From contig NC_058148.1 in assembly GCF_011075055.1 (NCBI RefSeq), positions 14,997,969 to 15,061,968 on the forward strand: a stretch of 64,000 nt of DNA, given 5' to 3'. The position numbers and the translations under genes are program-made. Below the pieces are notes generated by a model. The model saw only the letters and a program-made list of their open reading frames with translations. It was not told where the DNA came from and searched no databases. Positions 47,680-62,199 of the stretch are shown piece by piece. The stretch comes from Mangifera indica (taxonomy: Eukaryota > Streptophyta > Magnoliopsida > Sapindales > Anacardiaceae). Within the stretch, counting starts at the first letter, position 1. The number at the start of each line of letters is the position of its first letter.

Positions 47680-48070
47680 AGAGGTACATAATTAAAACTT
47701 TGGCAATATTATGCACAAAAATAGTGGGCGTTTCCATGCAATTGAAAATTTGCAGAAAAGACACAAAAAGATGAAAGGTTGATATCTTGAAAGGAGATTT
47801 GGATTAAGACATGTTGAAAACTTTGATCCAATGAAATGGATATTATATATTTCAAGCATTAAAAGTCACAGTAATGGCATAATAAAAATGACTAATTTTT
47901 CGAAGAGACAAGAAACCTGATAATCACAGATTTGGTAAGCAATCAATATATGTGTGACTGATTTAGTAATCTTGATACCGCACTCATGTGTCTGGCCTGT
48001 AAACCAAGTGAAAACAAAATTTGAGAACATGGGATTGCCGTACTAATAACATGCAAAGTAATCATTTATT
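47680..48070. repeat. Repeat X, copy 4
   Basis: Nearly collinear with 35,610-36,010, including gaaaggttgatatcttgaaa and aatcacagatttggtaagca. The LTR insertion point is intact (ggattaagacatgttgaaaa). Confidence 0.75.
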
Positions 48071-48224
48071 TATTTATTCCTTTTTTTTATAAGTAGAGAA
48101 ACTCTATCCGATTTCCCCGGATGATTCTTGCAGCCGGTCCATTATTCTCAAGAACCTATTACCACTTACAAAGGAGTGTCCATTTGTAATTAAAGCCCAA
48201 CTCAATAGTCCTGGGCTCCTCGTT

Positions 48225-48560
48225 GGTGGCCTAACCTTGCTGAACACCAATGGACAAGCTTTCAGCTCAAGATTGCCCCTTTATTATAGACAAAGAAACA
48301 AACGTTAGTACAATATTATACATCCCAAATATAATATTCAGAAGCCTGAAATTGAGCTAATCTAAACAATTCAACGAAAACCCAGAAAGGGAAAAGGAAG
48401 GTGCTTGATAGCGCGGACTTGGACGCCGGAGTTCTTGGAGGAGAAGGAATCACGTGAGGTAATCTTCTTCTGGGCGCGGTGAAACTCGGCATCCTGACCG
48501 TTCAATTCTTTGGATTCTTCCTGGGATTTATAAAGCTAGGCTTTGAGTTCCAAGTACTGC
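48225..48560 (-). pseudogene. RPL18a tail relic plus CCDC174-like exon 1 remnant, copy 5 of the cassette
   Basis: 48,225-48,252 is a very short RPL18a tail joined to CCDC174-like exon 2 (caatggacaagctttcagct). 48,395-48,548 is exon 1 from about KAxLYKSQEES to the donor, with the N-terminal half deleted as in copies 3 and 4 and a short further deletion near 48,510. The 5' flank follows to about 48,800. Confidence 0.75.
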
Positions 48561-49049
48561 TGCTGCTAGATCTTCTTTCTCGTAATTTCTTTTCTCCGGC
48601 GTGAAGTGTAAAACGACACGCCGTTTGGATTGGAAACGGATGGTTGGATAAATACATAGACATTCCTAACATTACTAAAATTATTTCTTTGAATAATATC
48701 ATAAATACCCTTTTACATTTGCTTCATCCTTAGAATGTTAATTTTACAATTTCTTTATCAATCGGACGAAATCTTGTATCAAAACCTAAAGGAGAAAGTT
48801 AGTAAAAATGGGTAAAATCATTGAGAGAATAAATTGGAAACAAAGTTATAAGTCAGTTTATCTTATTTTTATATATTCAATAGTTTGATTCTTGTTAAGG
48901 TATTGTTTGTTTTAGATATATAATATATTATAATTTTATTTTTCTATTTTATAATTTAAAATATATCTTAATAGTTTAAAAACTCTATCGAATCATTTAA
49001 CCAATCTTCTATTATCATTCTAAAACAATATAAAAATACTCATATAATA

Positions 49050-49690
49050 TCTCCTTTGTGTTTTATTATTTGTCAATACGAAATTTGTGTATGAATGTTA
49101 CAATAATACAGTTTTTATATGTATATAATGTAAGTTATACCAAACTAATGTAGGTATATATATAGAAACATCGTTGACAGATCGGGTAGGCAAGAGTTCT
49201 TTGTAATGAGTGGAGAACATTGCCCATGACCAATGTATTGATATAGCTTTACAGAAGCTTCATGAATTAATCTTAGAGCATGATTTTTTTATTTTTTTTA
49301 ATACTAATTGTGGGCATAGATGTAGAGCTGCACACATGACGCAATACTACATTGAGATCAGACAAATAGTGATAGAAATTGGTTCCATATGCAATTGTTA
49401 TCTTCATATTTATGATAGTGACGCAAATCAGATCTCCAAGGTAGATCTCTATAACCCTTGTATTATAGCTTAATTGCATCATTGCTTCACATGTACTTCT
49501 TAAAATCATGGTTTTGAAACTCAAATCAAATCAGCCGATTCAATCAGTCTTGTGTTGACTCGTGTTCAATTGGAATCCTGATCAAGTTTTTGTTTTTTTA
49601 AGTATTTTTGTTAAATTCATCTACTGAGTCAATCTGATCAATTACCCACACTATCGAAAACAAATAAATATTATTATACGTGTTATTTGT
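49050..49690. repeat. Repeat Y, copy 3
   Basis: Collinear with 34,600-35,270. A plus-strand frame of 87 codons is open here by chance; it is broken in the other two copies. At about 49,690 it abuts TPS intron 3. Confidence 0.75.
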
Positions 49691-49973
49691 CTTTTACAAC
49701 CTTACCTAGCCCATCAACATTAAAATATTGTACATTTTGGATACATATTAAATCACATACTATTTGAGTAATTTTGTCTTATTATTATTATCAAATATTG
49801 TGGGATGTTCACTTAATGCATCTCTCATACTTGTTCCAAGTGAGATTTGCGGATTGATATCCACTTATTTCCAAAATATTAACATGAAAATGTAAGCTAG
49901 ATCAAGTACGATACTCTTTGTCGTTGCCTATTTAAGTCTCAAATTGGCATATATAAACACTTTAGCCACTTAC

Positions 49974-51299
49974 CTTGACACATATTTCAGATCTTGTTGG
50001 TACGTTACTTGCAGTGTATTGAACTGGAGTTTAGCAAGCTCAAGCAAGATGGGGTTGAAGTCATGTCCCGTCTCATTCTCATTGGTAAACCACCTAGCCT
50101 CCACCCTTGGCACCCTCCAATGCAATGGAAGCTCCAGTGCATGCTTCACTAATTTGGAAATATATTCATCTTCACCTACCTTGTCCTTGATATACTCCTT
50201 CAGGTATGAGGTCGCAAAATTTCTGACAAAATGTAACATTTTACCCTCTTCCTCTTTCAATAGAAAAATGGTTTCATACAGAGATAAAATTTCTTTGCAA
50301 TCATCACTACCACATAAATTGAAGTTTCCTTTTTGATCACTGAAATTATTGAAAACTTCTACAAAAACAAGACACAATTTCAATGCTAGCTAGAACGTCT
50401 CTCATAATCAATATTAATGTATGTGATACGAACTCAAACTACAAAATTGTTAAAAGAAAGTTATTATTTAAATCTCACTAGTGTTATCGGGTCTCTATCA
50501 CCAAAAATCTACCTACTTTACTATCAGTTTATTTCAAACCCAACAACTTCTATGTAAATGATGAAATAAGATTTTACCAAAATTTAAAATTTATAAAATA
50601 TGGGATAAGACTTTACCAAGAACCACGCATACAAATGTAAAAGCGAAACTTTTCCTTATATTTTATACATCCATTAAGGTTTGATTAGAGTTAAAGGATA
50701 AGAGTTTTTCTCATATTTTATATACCCATACCAAACTTAATTTCCAGTGTGGGATATTTTACTGTTCCCACAGAAAATTATTATTTAAATATGCATTGCT
50801 CTGTCCTACTTAATCATCATAGCAATGTTGTCTTAGGAGTCTAAACTACAGAGCCACCGCATATAAACCATCTTGTTTTTGCTTGTTATTGTATACCCCT
50901 ATCAAGAATTCTCTTTACCTCATCTTCAAACTGATAAAGATAGTCCAAGTCTTTGTAAGACATCAATGAGCTCCAGCTGCCGTACAGAATCACGGCACTA
51001 TCAAGCATCAGCTTCACTTCTTCCTTTGCTTTTCAGCTCGTTCCTCAGATGATTTTCCCTACACGAAATATAATTACAGGTCATAGTAAAACTCCAAATT
51101 GACTACTGTAGTTTTATAATTATACTCTACCAACCACATGGCTCTTCAGTGATTTTACAAAATCGTGGCCCCAAATGGTAGGTTGGTAATTGGCTGATCG
51201 CCTAACAATGGCTTCATCTGAGAGTTTGGCTGCACCATTGCATTTGTCTCTTTGAGCGGATGCAGCACTCATTGAAGCGAGCTGATAATAAAGAGCCAT
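49974..51299 (-). pseudogene. TPS-I: broken terpene synthase (exons 1-3 only)
   Basis: Exon 1 (51,135-51,299) is the short type and in frame. Exon 3 (49,974-50,358) is in frame, with LELPLHWR. Exon 2 (about 50,818-51,058) carries several small insertions and deletions (an extra c near 50,898, an extra a near 50,937, changes near 50,993 and 51,028). Its 3' end and donor are also lost, in the same way as in TPS-B. Exons 4-7 are absent; intron 3 is cut at about 49,690 by repeat Y. A TATA box is kept at 51,354-51,362. Confidence 0.9.
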
Positions 51300-51399
51300 T
51301 ATTAAGAAGGTTCAAGTTTTTAAATTGCTTGGGATTGAACTCATCAATGTGGCTCTTTATATAGAATAACTTCACGGAGACGTTCGAATACCGAACTGA

Positions 51400-52440
51400 C
51401 ACCTTACTGATATAGACTTCTGTACCTGGACCACGATTATTTTTTGATAATTCTAGAAGAGAAAGATTTTTGGAATAAATAGTCTCTAAGTACAAATAAT
51501 TGGCTGATATAAACTTGTATATAAATAATAATATGTCATTATAAGATTGAGTAAAATATTATTTCTAATTCAAAATCACTTAATCATATTATCGTTCATG
51601 CACAAACTTTTCAAGGATGTGGGGTTGACATTGCTAGGCTTTCTGGTTTCATAAACAGGAAGTTGATCACCATCAGTTAGAAAGTTAATGGGTGGCTATA
51701 TAGTGGACACTACATAGAATTAATAAACTAATGTATTCTACATGCATGTAATCGAGATAAAATATCATATTTCATATTTAAATTTTAATTAATTTTTTGG
51801 GGTAAATGGTATTATAAATAATATTATTAATAGAATAAACAATTCTATTATATAGACAAATGAATCGAATGCAAATTAAACCAAAACTCCAACCCAACCG
51901 TGAACTCAATCCAAATAATCTGGGATCATGTTGATTCCTATTAATATGAATGGATTGAATAAAACAATAATGAAGTAAATAATGATCTGTTAAAAGTAGA
52001 AGCATGAGTCTCACCATAACAGCAATTAATAAAAAGTCCTAGACCAGAGAAAGCGATTATAATAAGTATAAATTCATGTGCTATAGCTTCAAGATTTATC
52101 AAAAATGAAGATATCTACTACTAAACTCTAGAGAGTACACATATTGTATGATTCCAAACACCATGATGAACATGGGAAGAAAAGGTGGTAATCTCATGAA
52201 CTCTCGTGGAATTGGACAAAAACATCAACCTAGAGTCCCATGCATTATTAAGACGTCATCTGCTTTGGATGTATAATCCATTAATTTTTTTTTTTTTTTG
52301 ACTTTAAAACTAAAAAAATGTCTCTACCATTTAGAAACTTACAAAGTATTTTCCCTCCCCAATCTTCTATGATTATTATTAAACAATATGGAAATACTCA
52401 TACATAGCAGCTAAATCAAACAGTCTCGGCAATTAAACCA
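51400..52440. other. TPS-I upstream flank, right end of the array
   Basis: 51,380-51,760 matches the TPS-B upstream flank (6,620-7,000). 52,060-52,200 carries spacer text seen at 25.2 and 47.6 kb. AT-rich; no gene is seen. Confidence 0.6.
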
Positions 52441-52779
52441 ATGATCAAACAGTCTTACCAACTACTTGAGTCTGAACAATTAAAGCAATTGGGTTGATCC
52501 AAGGCACTCTCGGCAAATTTCATCCCACCCATAGCATGATTCAAGAAGATATCTAAGTCTTCAAAAATCAATTTAATGACAAAATGCCTGATAAACTAAA
52601 ACATCCCATAGATGATAAGCAAAACATAAATTTCAAAATGCAAAAAAGAAAAAAAGGTTCACTCAGCCTATAATCTAATACTCTCAACAAAAACAGGAAT
52701 GCAGTGAAGAAAATAACTGACAAGATAACTACCAAAAATCCTCTTACTAGTACTTGACTCAATTATCAAATGACTTGAG

Positions 52780-54379
<1,600 letters not shown>

Positions 54380-54447
54380 TTTCGAGGGAAGAGAAGGTGT
54401 GAAGATCTACGCAGCCACGCTCTTCAGTGTAACGAAGAAGTAAAAAC

Positions 54448-54455
54448 TAGGGTTT
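54448..54455 (-). promoter_or_regulatory. Telo-box (AAACCCTA) upstream of RPL18a
   Basis: Minus-strand AAACCCTA about 70 bp before the ATG. Telo-boxes are characteristic of plant ribosomal protein and translation-factor genes and support growth-linked expression. Confidence 0.75.
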
Positions 54456-54462
54456 TCTTTAG

Positions 54463-54470
54463 CTTTTATA
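54463..54470 (-). promoter_or_regulatory. TATA box of RPL18a
   Basis: Minus-strand TATAAAAG just upstream of the telo-box. The start site would then fall close to the telo-box, as is common in this gene class. Confidence 0.5.
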
Positions 54471-54489
54471 GCAATGAAAAACCTAGAGT

Positions 54490-55271
54490 GAATACTAGGT
54501 TAAAGTGACGGCATGTTGGACACAAAATTGGTGAAACCGAAATCACATGTTTACACGTGGCGGAAAAGAAGAAAATTTAAAATTAATCTTCTCTATTATT
54601 TTTTTGCATTATAATATTTAATGGTCTTGGTAATTCAGGGTTATTTAATCACCAATCTTCTCAAAAATATTTTGTTTTTTTTAATTTTACAACTAATTTT
54701 TTCTCATGTTAAGGTTTTGTTTTTGAGCTTTTGATTGTTATGTTACATTTTTAACCTCAAAATAAATAACAATCTTGAAGAATTAAAAGTGTAAAATTAA
54801 TATATAAGAAATACAATTTCCTGTAATTTTGCTTCCTTGTCCTGGTTGAGGTTTATAATTCTTAGTTGTGGATTGGTTTGTACTCGGGCCTTTCGTTAAC
54901 TCTCAACACCACTTGTGCCAAGAAAAGAAATGTACCAATAGAAACCCCATTTGAGCAAGCCATCTCAAGCTTTATTAGAATTCATAATGTTCAATTCAAA
55001 TTCAAATTTAAACTCATTCGAACTAATGCATAGTATCACTAGCGTTCATTATAAAAAGGATACTATATATGAATCAAATTTTACTTGGAATATTCAAGGT
55101 TTATGCCTCTTTACATAATTCCTGGTGTAGTCTACCACAAAGATGGTCTGCAGTTCTGTACAAAACCACGTGCATAAATATGAATGCTGAATAACTTCAT
55201 CAGCTACCTTTAGAATATGAGAACTTCCAACCATTTATATTTTGGAAATCAGAGCCGAATTTACAGTCACA
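54490..55271. other. Spacer between RPL18a and the L18a-like gene
   Basis: AT-rich, unique-looking DNA holding the RPL18a upstream region and the L18a-like 3' flank. No repeat of the array or transposon end was recognised. Confidence 0.5.
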
Positions 55272-57576
55272 CTACCAGTGCCAATCCACCCAGGAGTGAG
55301 ATCCCTTTGCAACGCCAAGAGCTAGAGCAATCATGGTAAGAATTGCCTGCGCACCATGAGAAAAATAATTAGGATAAAAAAATCTCTGTCAAAGCAAAGG
55401 AAAGACAATATAATCCAGTTTTCAGCAACTAAATATGTCGCCAACAGTTTGCTGAAAAAAAAAAAAAAAAACACAAGGGGAAGTGATCTTGTATGGTGAA
55501 AGCAAGATCACAACAAAATGACCTAGTGAACAGCTATGTATCAGAACAGAAATTTACAGACAGTTTCAAAGGGAATGGATTTGTTGACCATAAATGTAAT
55601 ATACATGTCACCTCAAACACTTAAATAATCTCAAGCTGGAAGTTAACTGCTGTATGGTCTAAGATGCATGCTTGAATTTTACAAGCACTACAGTACACAG
55701 GCTAATCAATAAGGGAATTATTAACATGTACTCCTAAGCAGACACATTAAGAGACTAAAACACAAAAAATACACATATTAAGACCACCCTGTAAAAAGAA
55801 TAATCCAACTACCAAATCTTTGTCTTCAGACCTTCCTCACTACAGAGTAGTTAGGACCATAAAATAACACACATGTCACAACAAGGAAACACATACTTAT
55901 GCAAGTCAAGATGAAATGGCAGACAATAAGCACTTACAGCAATTGCACATGCAACATATCCAGGTTTTTCCCGATCATCCACTCGTACACATAGTGCAAC
56001 AAAAGCTCCAACATACCAGGGAATGCCACCAAAGAAGAAACCAACAATAAACCTGGAACTCAAATTCATTAACCAATACGCATGGACAAAAGTTTTAATT
56101 AATATAGAGCAATAAATTACTGGTAACAGGCCAAGGTCTTTATCTAACTGATCTCGTGAAGAGCATGTTTCTACTAATGTATAATTATCGCACAGTGGAC
56201 AACTTAAAATGTAACTTTTTTTCTCTAATATAGTCACCTCAACAACTGTAATTCATCAAAAATAACCAACTTGACTTGGCCCTAAATTCAAGTTCTCTCT
56301 TTCTACTTCTTTTATTTCTTTCTTTCTTTCCTTCCTTTTTTTTTTCCCTTGTACGTTTGTAGGTGCTGATTGAGGTAAAAGTGGTAAAAAACCTTGAGCT
56401 CTTTTCTTTTATTAATTAATAAAGCCAGAAGAGAAACAAAAGAAAGGGTGTCACCAATGTTCAAGCTAAAACACAAAATTTGACTCAATGCCAACTGTAA
56501 AGGCTATTTATTTCACAAGTAACTAGGAAGTAAATGATGGCTACAAATGGTTTGATGAAAGCATCCCTCTAACAATATAAAGTGGTCATGTACTTTGCCA
56601 TCACACAAAACATCAGCCAAGTGAAATCCATCTGTATGCATATAATGAAATGGCAGAGACTATAGAGCCTAAAGATGTATCTCTAATTTCTTGAATTTCA
56701 CACCATAAATAACTGAGATCATGTCAAGTTTCTTTTAGTAATTTCACATGTATGCAACTTGGATATAAACTAATTCAATATTCATATTCATATGCTAAAT
56801 AATACCACATATACCAATGCAATGAGCCCATATAGATCAACAATATGGTTGAATTCCATTGTCCTCCCTCGAGATTCAGAAAAAGAAAAAAATCCACATA
56901 TACAAACTACATTTATATGGCAGTAACATTATTCTTTTATTGTCACATCACATCAATCACCCTCATTCCATAAGGTAACTTCTTCACATCAAATGTGAGT
57001 TTGTTTTAGTGTAATGTTTATTAGTATAGGACGGTGGAAAATAAAATCTTAAATGCATAGAAAATTAGTAAGATATAAAAGACATATCGATAAATTGAAA
57101 ATTAGGTTTTCAATATATGATTCAACTATAATATTCAGTATTATTGAAATTATCAAATAAATGAATAATGAATGTAAGACTCACAAGAACCAGCCCATTC
57201 CAAGACCGCAGCAAGGTAAGCATCGTTCTCTTACAGGAGTTCCCTCAGTAATATCATAACCTCAATCAACAACACAACAACCGTTTAACGTCAACTTTGA
57301 TATTATTGATAATATTTGGACTTAATTAACAAAACAATCAACAACTCTAATTAAATATATAAATTTGGAACCTGAAATGGTTTGATATCCAGCGGCAAAT
57401 AACGGCGTACTGCGGACGGATCCATGAGGTCGACTGGGCTGAGGATAACCGATTGCCGTATGAGGCAGAGGCGGCTGGTAAGGAGGGTAATAATTGGCGA
57501 CGCCTTGAAACGTGCCGTAGTAATTTTGGTACTGGACGTTACCGGTGCCACCGTTGCCCTTTCCTTCTTCACTCAT
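55272..57576 (-). CDS. '60S ribosomal protein L18a-like' membrane protein (156 aa)
   Basis: Four exons: 57,372-57,576; 57,185-57,260; 55,938-56,052; 55,272-55,346. The sum of 471 bases gives 156 residues with consistent phases. The N-terminus MSEEGKGNGGTGNVQYQNYY, then GTFQGVANYYPPYQPPLPH, is Gly/Tyr/Pro-rich. A cysteine motif RERCLPCCGLGMGWFL follows. Then come two hydrophobic segments (FLFIVGFFFGGIPWYVGAFV and the C-terminal AILTMIALALGVAKG), split by CVRVDDREKPGYVACA. This is the plant L18ae-like family, annotated by name as ribosomal but in sequence a small membrane protein of unknown role. It shows no similarity to the neighbouring real L18a protein. The ATG at 57,576 is the family's MSEEGKG start. 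The last exon ends SHSWVDWHW and stop. Confidence 0.93.
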
Positions 57577-57931
57577 TTTTATTTTTTTTTATTTTTATTT
57601 TTCGCTCCCCGCCGCGTAACGAGTTTTGGGGCGGACGGAGGAGGCGGTAATCGTGCCAAATATGTAATTTCCTGTTTATTATTTCCATTGCTTTATTTGG
57701 AGGATTTCGCCAGCAGAAGACACGATTTTTGACCCGAGGCCCGACTAGAATTCATTGCTGAGGGTGGGCCGGCCCGGGTTAACCCTACCTGTGTTTGCCT
57801 TTAGTTGTTTGAACTGATATTACTAAATACACACAAAAATCAATGCGCTTCCTTGGCCCCTTTAAGTTTGCAAATACAATTTTCCCAATGAAAGATAAAA
57901 ATGCCTTTTTTTTTTTTTATTGTAACAAAAT

Positions 57932-58092
57932 TATGTCTATCTATTTTTATAATACAATTTATATATATAGATAATATATTATTATATAATTAAATATTAT
58001 TTTATCTTTAATTCAAAATCACTCAATTATCTGATGATATTTTATCTGTGTATACAAATTATGTATCAAAAATAAATATATATAATATTACT
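57932..58092. repeat. AT-rich MITE-like inverted repeat
   Basis: The left part (tatctatttttataatacaa ... tatagataatatattattat) and the right part (tgatattttatctgtgtata ... atcaaaaataaatata) are imperfect inverted complements. They resemble the MITE at 21,540-21,717. Flanks were not resolved. Confidence 0.5.
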
Positions 58093-58099
58093 TTTTTAT

Positions 58100-60551
58100 T
58101 ATTTTTATAAAAAAAAAGACAACAACTTATCTATAATATTTTATTAATTTTTTCCACCCTTCATTAATAGAATTGAAAATTTTGTTTTAAAATTTTAATA
58201 ATATCATATGGATATTAAAGATTTAACTGATTAAATCAATCAATTCACAGATTAATCTTTTGATTGTGACAATAATCAATAAGTCTAAAAATATCGGATT
58301 GAAATGCTTTATGTCGATTTATGTAAAAATTGTGACAATATCTTATAAAACACAGGGTTGAAATGTTGTGTCATAACATTAAGATCATGGCTGATTTATT
58401 TGTCCACTAAATTAATTTTTCCATAGTTTAGCCTTGCAACATACTTGATGTATAAATAATATTTTTTCGTCCATGATCAAACTTTGGTAGGAAAAAAATT
58501 GAGATAATGCCAAGAAGTGGAATAAGGATTTTATCCTTATTAATATGTTTATGAAAAAGACGAAAGAGGAAAAAGGTTTAATAGAAAATGCATAAACGCG
58601 TAGTGTCAGTTTCACCAACACAAAACAAGCTTTTGAGCGGACCAATTAACGGTAATCTAGTTTTAGGCATTGTAATTCTTGGAAATTAAACGCTAAAACA
58701 GGCGTCAGAGATGTGTTTCTGTCATGGCTGACAAGAGAATCCGATTGGCTTGGTCAGTTGGTTGGTCGTAGGCACAGGCCACTCTTGGGAATACAATATT
58801 CAGCTTCATGCCAGCCTGCCTGCATGCATGCATGCATGTATGTATATTTTCTTCTCCAATGGAGTCCCATTATTTTGCTAAATCTTCATAGTCTTTTTCT
58901 CTTTTTTTTTTTTTCCACTGATTCGAAGATCAAGAACTTGATATTTTAGTCCTGTTACTTGGCTTCCATGCATGCATCGTAGTCTGGACCAACTTCAACC
59001 TTCAACTCTCCGATTTCTTTCCATCTAATCAGAAGGTTTCAACCAGCTCTTGCCTGTTTATACAGTTGCCCACAAAGTTTAAAAAAAAAAAAAACAGCTT
59101 CTTCTGCAAATCTAGTTGAGATTATGCTTTACACAAAACAAATCTTTGAACATTTCCATCAAGATGATTCATTGACTCGATGCATCCCCCATGAAAAAAG
59201 AAAGAAAAATTAAATGTGCCGTTTGTGGTAATCAGACTGCATTCATCAGGATCATCATTTCCGAAATCCCAGTATCTCCCATTCCTGTGTAAAGAGAGTT
59301 TTAATAGCACCATGTACGTGCTGTGCAGCAAATGAAAATTAAAATATTTTCAGCCAAATTATCATTCATAAGTGCCCTTAAAAAAAAAAAAAAAAAGAAT
59401 ACTTTATATACTAACGATGAGTACAATCACGGCTATATACCCAATCATCGTCCTATAGTTAAATAATTTTAAATCATAAATAGTCAAATACAATAATATT
59501 TAATCACGGAAACTACACAAATAACATCATTAAATGCTAGAACCAACTAAGCAAACAGCATAACACACATATTGTTAAACATATACGAAGATAACTAGCA
59601 TTGTAGTTGTAGATCAATAGAACACAGGTACAAAACCAGCCATGCATGGCCCTGTTGGACTCCTGCATGCACAATAATTCAATGCAATAAACCTTAGTCC
59701 ATGGCATTTCAATTCTGATTCTTAACCAAAACCGGTCTCAACAGTGTCGGTTTCAGTTTTGGAAGTGGTGAAACCGGTATTGTGCAAGTAAAGTTCTAGT
59801 TTCAACACTTCAAGGAAATAGAACCAACCCAAGAATAGCATATGAAGGTATGTACCACTTCGTTTTTCTATATTGGCGTATGATTAATTTCAAGGAACAG
59901 AAATTTTTTGTTTTTTAAGGCATTTGACAATTGTAGAATACGCTTTTGGGTTTGATTTATGTGGTTTGTTTAATGCTTGCTTGTTGATTCGTTTGGGGGT
60001 ACTGGAAATCAGATTTGATTTAGAGGTTACTGGTGCATATTCCAATTCGGTTCTGAAATCATCAGAACTAATCGATTCTGATTTTCCCTTTTTCGACATG
60101 ATGTCCTAGCCGCTCACCCTACTTAAAAACAAGGCAAGGTAAGAGATGACTTTCGCTTCGTCATTTGAGAAAAAAGTGAACGAACTACTTTAATCATTAA
60201 TGTTGGTCCTTAAATGATGTTTTCCGAAACTCTTGGGAGCAATTTGATTACAAAAATCATAGCTGTCTAAAACAAAACTTCATCAAGCTTGAGGAGGTAA
60301 AATGATAACGATGCAATGATATGAACAAAGAAAGTTACAAATTTATTAATAACAAACCAAGTTTTCTTTTTTTTTTTCCAAATTATTTGAACCGTCCATC
60401 AAAATCTATGCACACCCACAGAAAAAATTATAGATAAATTAACCAAAAAAAAGGCTCTTTGACCAATCCACCCTCGTTCACCGTGCGAAAGAGAATGCCA
60501 AATTCCGTAACCACCATTCCAACGAAAATAATTATTTCAAGGGTGTTTTCG
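58100..60551. other. Intergenic DNA, no gene recognised
   Basis: The L18a-like 5' flank lies left of 58.1 kb and the CYP710A 3' flank at the right. Small ORFs (for example around 59,122-59,331 minus and 59,924-60,109 plus) have no family features. There are short A/T homopolymers and a gcatgcatgcatgcatg tract near 58,825. Confidence 0.5.
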
Positions 60552-62096
60552 TCATTCGAATGAGAGATTAGGATACCGTGAGCAGCGTCTAGAGATATAG
60601 ACCTTACACCCGTCCTTGGGAATGATTGTCGGATTGTACACGATCTCATCACAGCCGTCCGTTCTGTGTCTGGTAAAATCGATCAACGTGGCAAACATCG
60701 CGATGAAGAGCACTAAATGATTCAATGCATACCTCTGGCCCACACACTGGTGGGCCCCAGCTCCGAACACCAAAAAGTTCCTCTTGTACAGCTGGTCCTC
60801 CCGTCTCTCCTCACTGAACCGGTCAGGGTCGAACCGGTCCGGTTCGGTGAATCCCTGAAAGGAAGACTCGTATACAGAAGGGAAAACAATTGTGCCCTTC
60901 GGGATGGTGTACGAGTCGGTCAACGGAAAGTCTTTGATCGCAATGTGTGGAACCAATGTGGCCGGTGGTCTATATCTTAAAACCTCACGCGCCACGGCCT
61001 GCGTGTACTTCATCTCCCTCACCTGATCGGCCGTTATCATTTCGTCTGATTCAGGCGACCAAAAGTTAAGAACTTCGCTACGAACTTTGCTCAGGATTTC
61101 GGGGTGCGAGTCAAGGAGTGAAACGGCCCACAAGAGTGACGAAGTCGACGCGTCTTGAGCTGCGAAGAGGAAGTCGAAGAGGTGGCCGGCGATTTCATGG
61201 TCTCCGGAGTGCGGTGGCGGAGGTTTACCCGATTCCTTTGCGGCGGCCAGCTCTTTGATGTGTTCTTGCATCCAAAAATCAATCAAACACGAAGGCTCTT
61301 CCCCTTTAGCCATTCTCGCTTTGCTCTGTCGAGTACACACAGTCAAAGTGTCCACTAAACGCTGAACCGCCAGCCTAGCGTTTCGAAATGCGAAACCCGG
61401 AAGATCCACCGGGAATTTCATCGTCCCGACGTTGAAAAGATTATAATCGTAGTTGAATTTGCGCCTGGCTTCCTCATTCAAATAAGGTCCAACGATAACC
61501 GTTTGAGACGTTTCGAGATTCATATCACGAACAAGAAGACGAAGAGTGACGATGAGCTGCTTCGTCTGGGACACATCCGAGTTCGATAATTTAACCCATT
61601 TTTTCAAGTGTTTAAGAATAATAATCTGCTGCAACGACGTGTAGGTAGAGAGAGCTTTAACGGTGAAATTCGGAGCAATACGACCACGGAGATCTTTATG
61701 ATCTTGTCCAAACATGTAGATCAGATTATGTTCACCGAAAAGCTTCTTCCCAAACGGATGACCCACCAACATGAAGGCGTCAGGACGAACATTTGAAAAA
61801 ATACGATGGGAAAGTTCAGCATTACGAATGAAGAGCATGAAGTTCCCAATAAGATAATTGGCAGAGAACCCAAGAGGCTTAGCAATAACAGCTTGTTCTT
61901 CCCAGAATTTCCTGGGGTTTCGGACCAATGGGATGGCGTTGCCAATGAAAGGCAACACAAAGACGGGCCCTGGAACGTGGCGTTTCTTAATCCAGTAACT
62001 GAGCTGATGAATCAACCATAGAAGAGCAAGGAAAGAGAAGAAGAATTGGGTTAGGGATCTAGGAGTGAGAGACGATAAGAGCAAGAGGAAGCCCAT
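60552..62096 (-). CDS. CYP710A: Cytochrome P450 CYP710A, sterol C-22 desaturase (514 aa)
   Basis: Desaturates the sterol side chain at C-22 (sitosterol to stigmasterol in plants), on the ER membrane. It is a single open frame without introns, as is usual for plant CYP710A. An N-terminal hydrophobic anchor (residues about 15-33) is followed by a Pro-rich hinge ([20 protein letters not shown]). The I-helix motif is [10 protein letters not shown], where family members have an altered A/GGxDT motif. ExxR is EVLR at 371-374. The PERF-region equivalent is [10 protein letters not shown], and the haem loop [12 protein letters not shown] has Cys451 as the iron ligand. Length and whole-chain flavour match CYP710A; no lesion is seen. 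ATG at 62,096 is the only start giving the membrane anchor. Which sterol it prefers cannot be told. Confidence 0.95.
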   Translation of the reverse strand: MGFLLLLSSLTPRSLTQFFFSFLALLWLIHQLSYWIKKRHVPGPVFVLPFIGNAIPLVRNPRKFWEEQAVIAKPLGFSANYLIGNFMLFIRNAELSHRIFSNVRPDAFMLVGHPFGKKLFGEHNLIYMFGQDHKDLRGRIAPNFTVKALSTYTSLQQIIILKHLKKWVKLSNSDVSQTKQLIVTLRLLVRDMNLETSQTVIVGPYLNEEARRKFNYDYNLFNVGTMKFPVDLPGFAFRNARLAVQRLVDTLTVCTRQSKARMAKGEEPSCLIDFWMQEHIKELAAAKESGKPPPPHSGDHEIAGHLFDFLFAAQDASTSSLLWAVSLLDSHPEILSKVRSEVLNFWSPESDEMITADQVREMKYTQAVAREVLRYRPPATLVPHIAIKDFPLTDSYTIPKGTIVFPSVYESSFQGFTEPDRFDPDRFSEERREDQLYKRNFLVFGAGAHQCVGQRYALNHLVLFIAMFATLIDFTRHRTDGCDEIVYNPTIIPKDGCKVYISRRCSRYPNLSFE

Positions 62097-62173
62097 GTTA
62101 ACGCTACAGTAAGGTGGAGAAAGAGAGAGAGACTGTGTTAGTGGTTTCTGGTTGGTAAGTTTTGGAGGAACAA

Positions 62174-62186
62174 AAATATATATAGG
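62174..62186 (-). promoter_or_regulatory. TATA box of CYP710A
   Basis: Minus-strand CCTATATATATTTTT, about 80 bp upstream of the ATG; the DNA between is purine/pyrimidine-rich leader (ctctctctttctcc on the coding strand). Confidence 0.6.
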
Positions 62187-62199
62187 AGTTGCAGAGGAA

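Noticed and set aside
49210..49473. Plus-strand 87-codon frame in repeat Y
   Set aside because: The frame is broken in the two homologous copies, and no known domain is visible.
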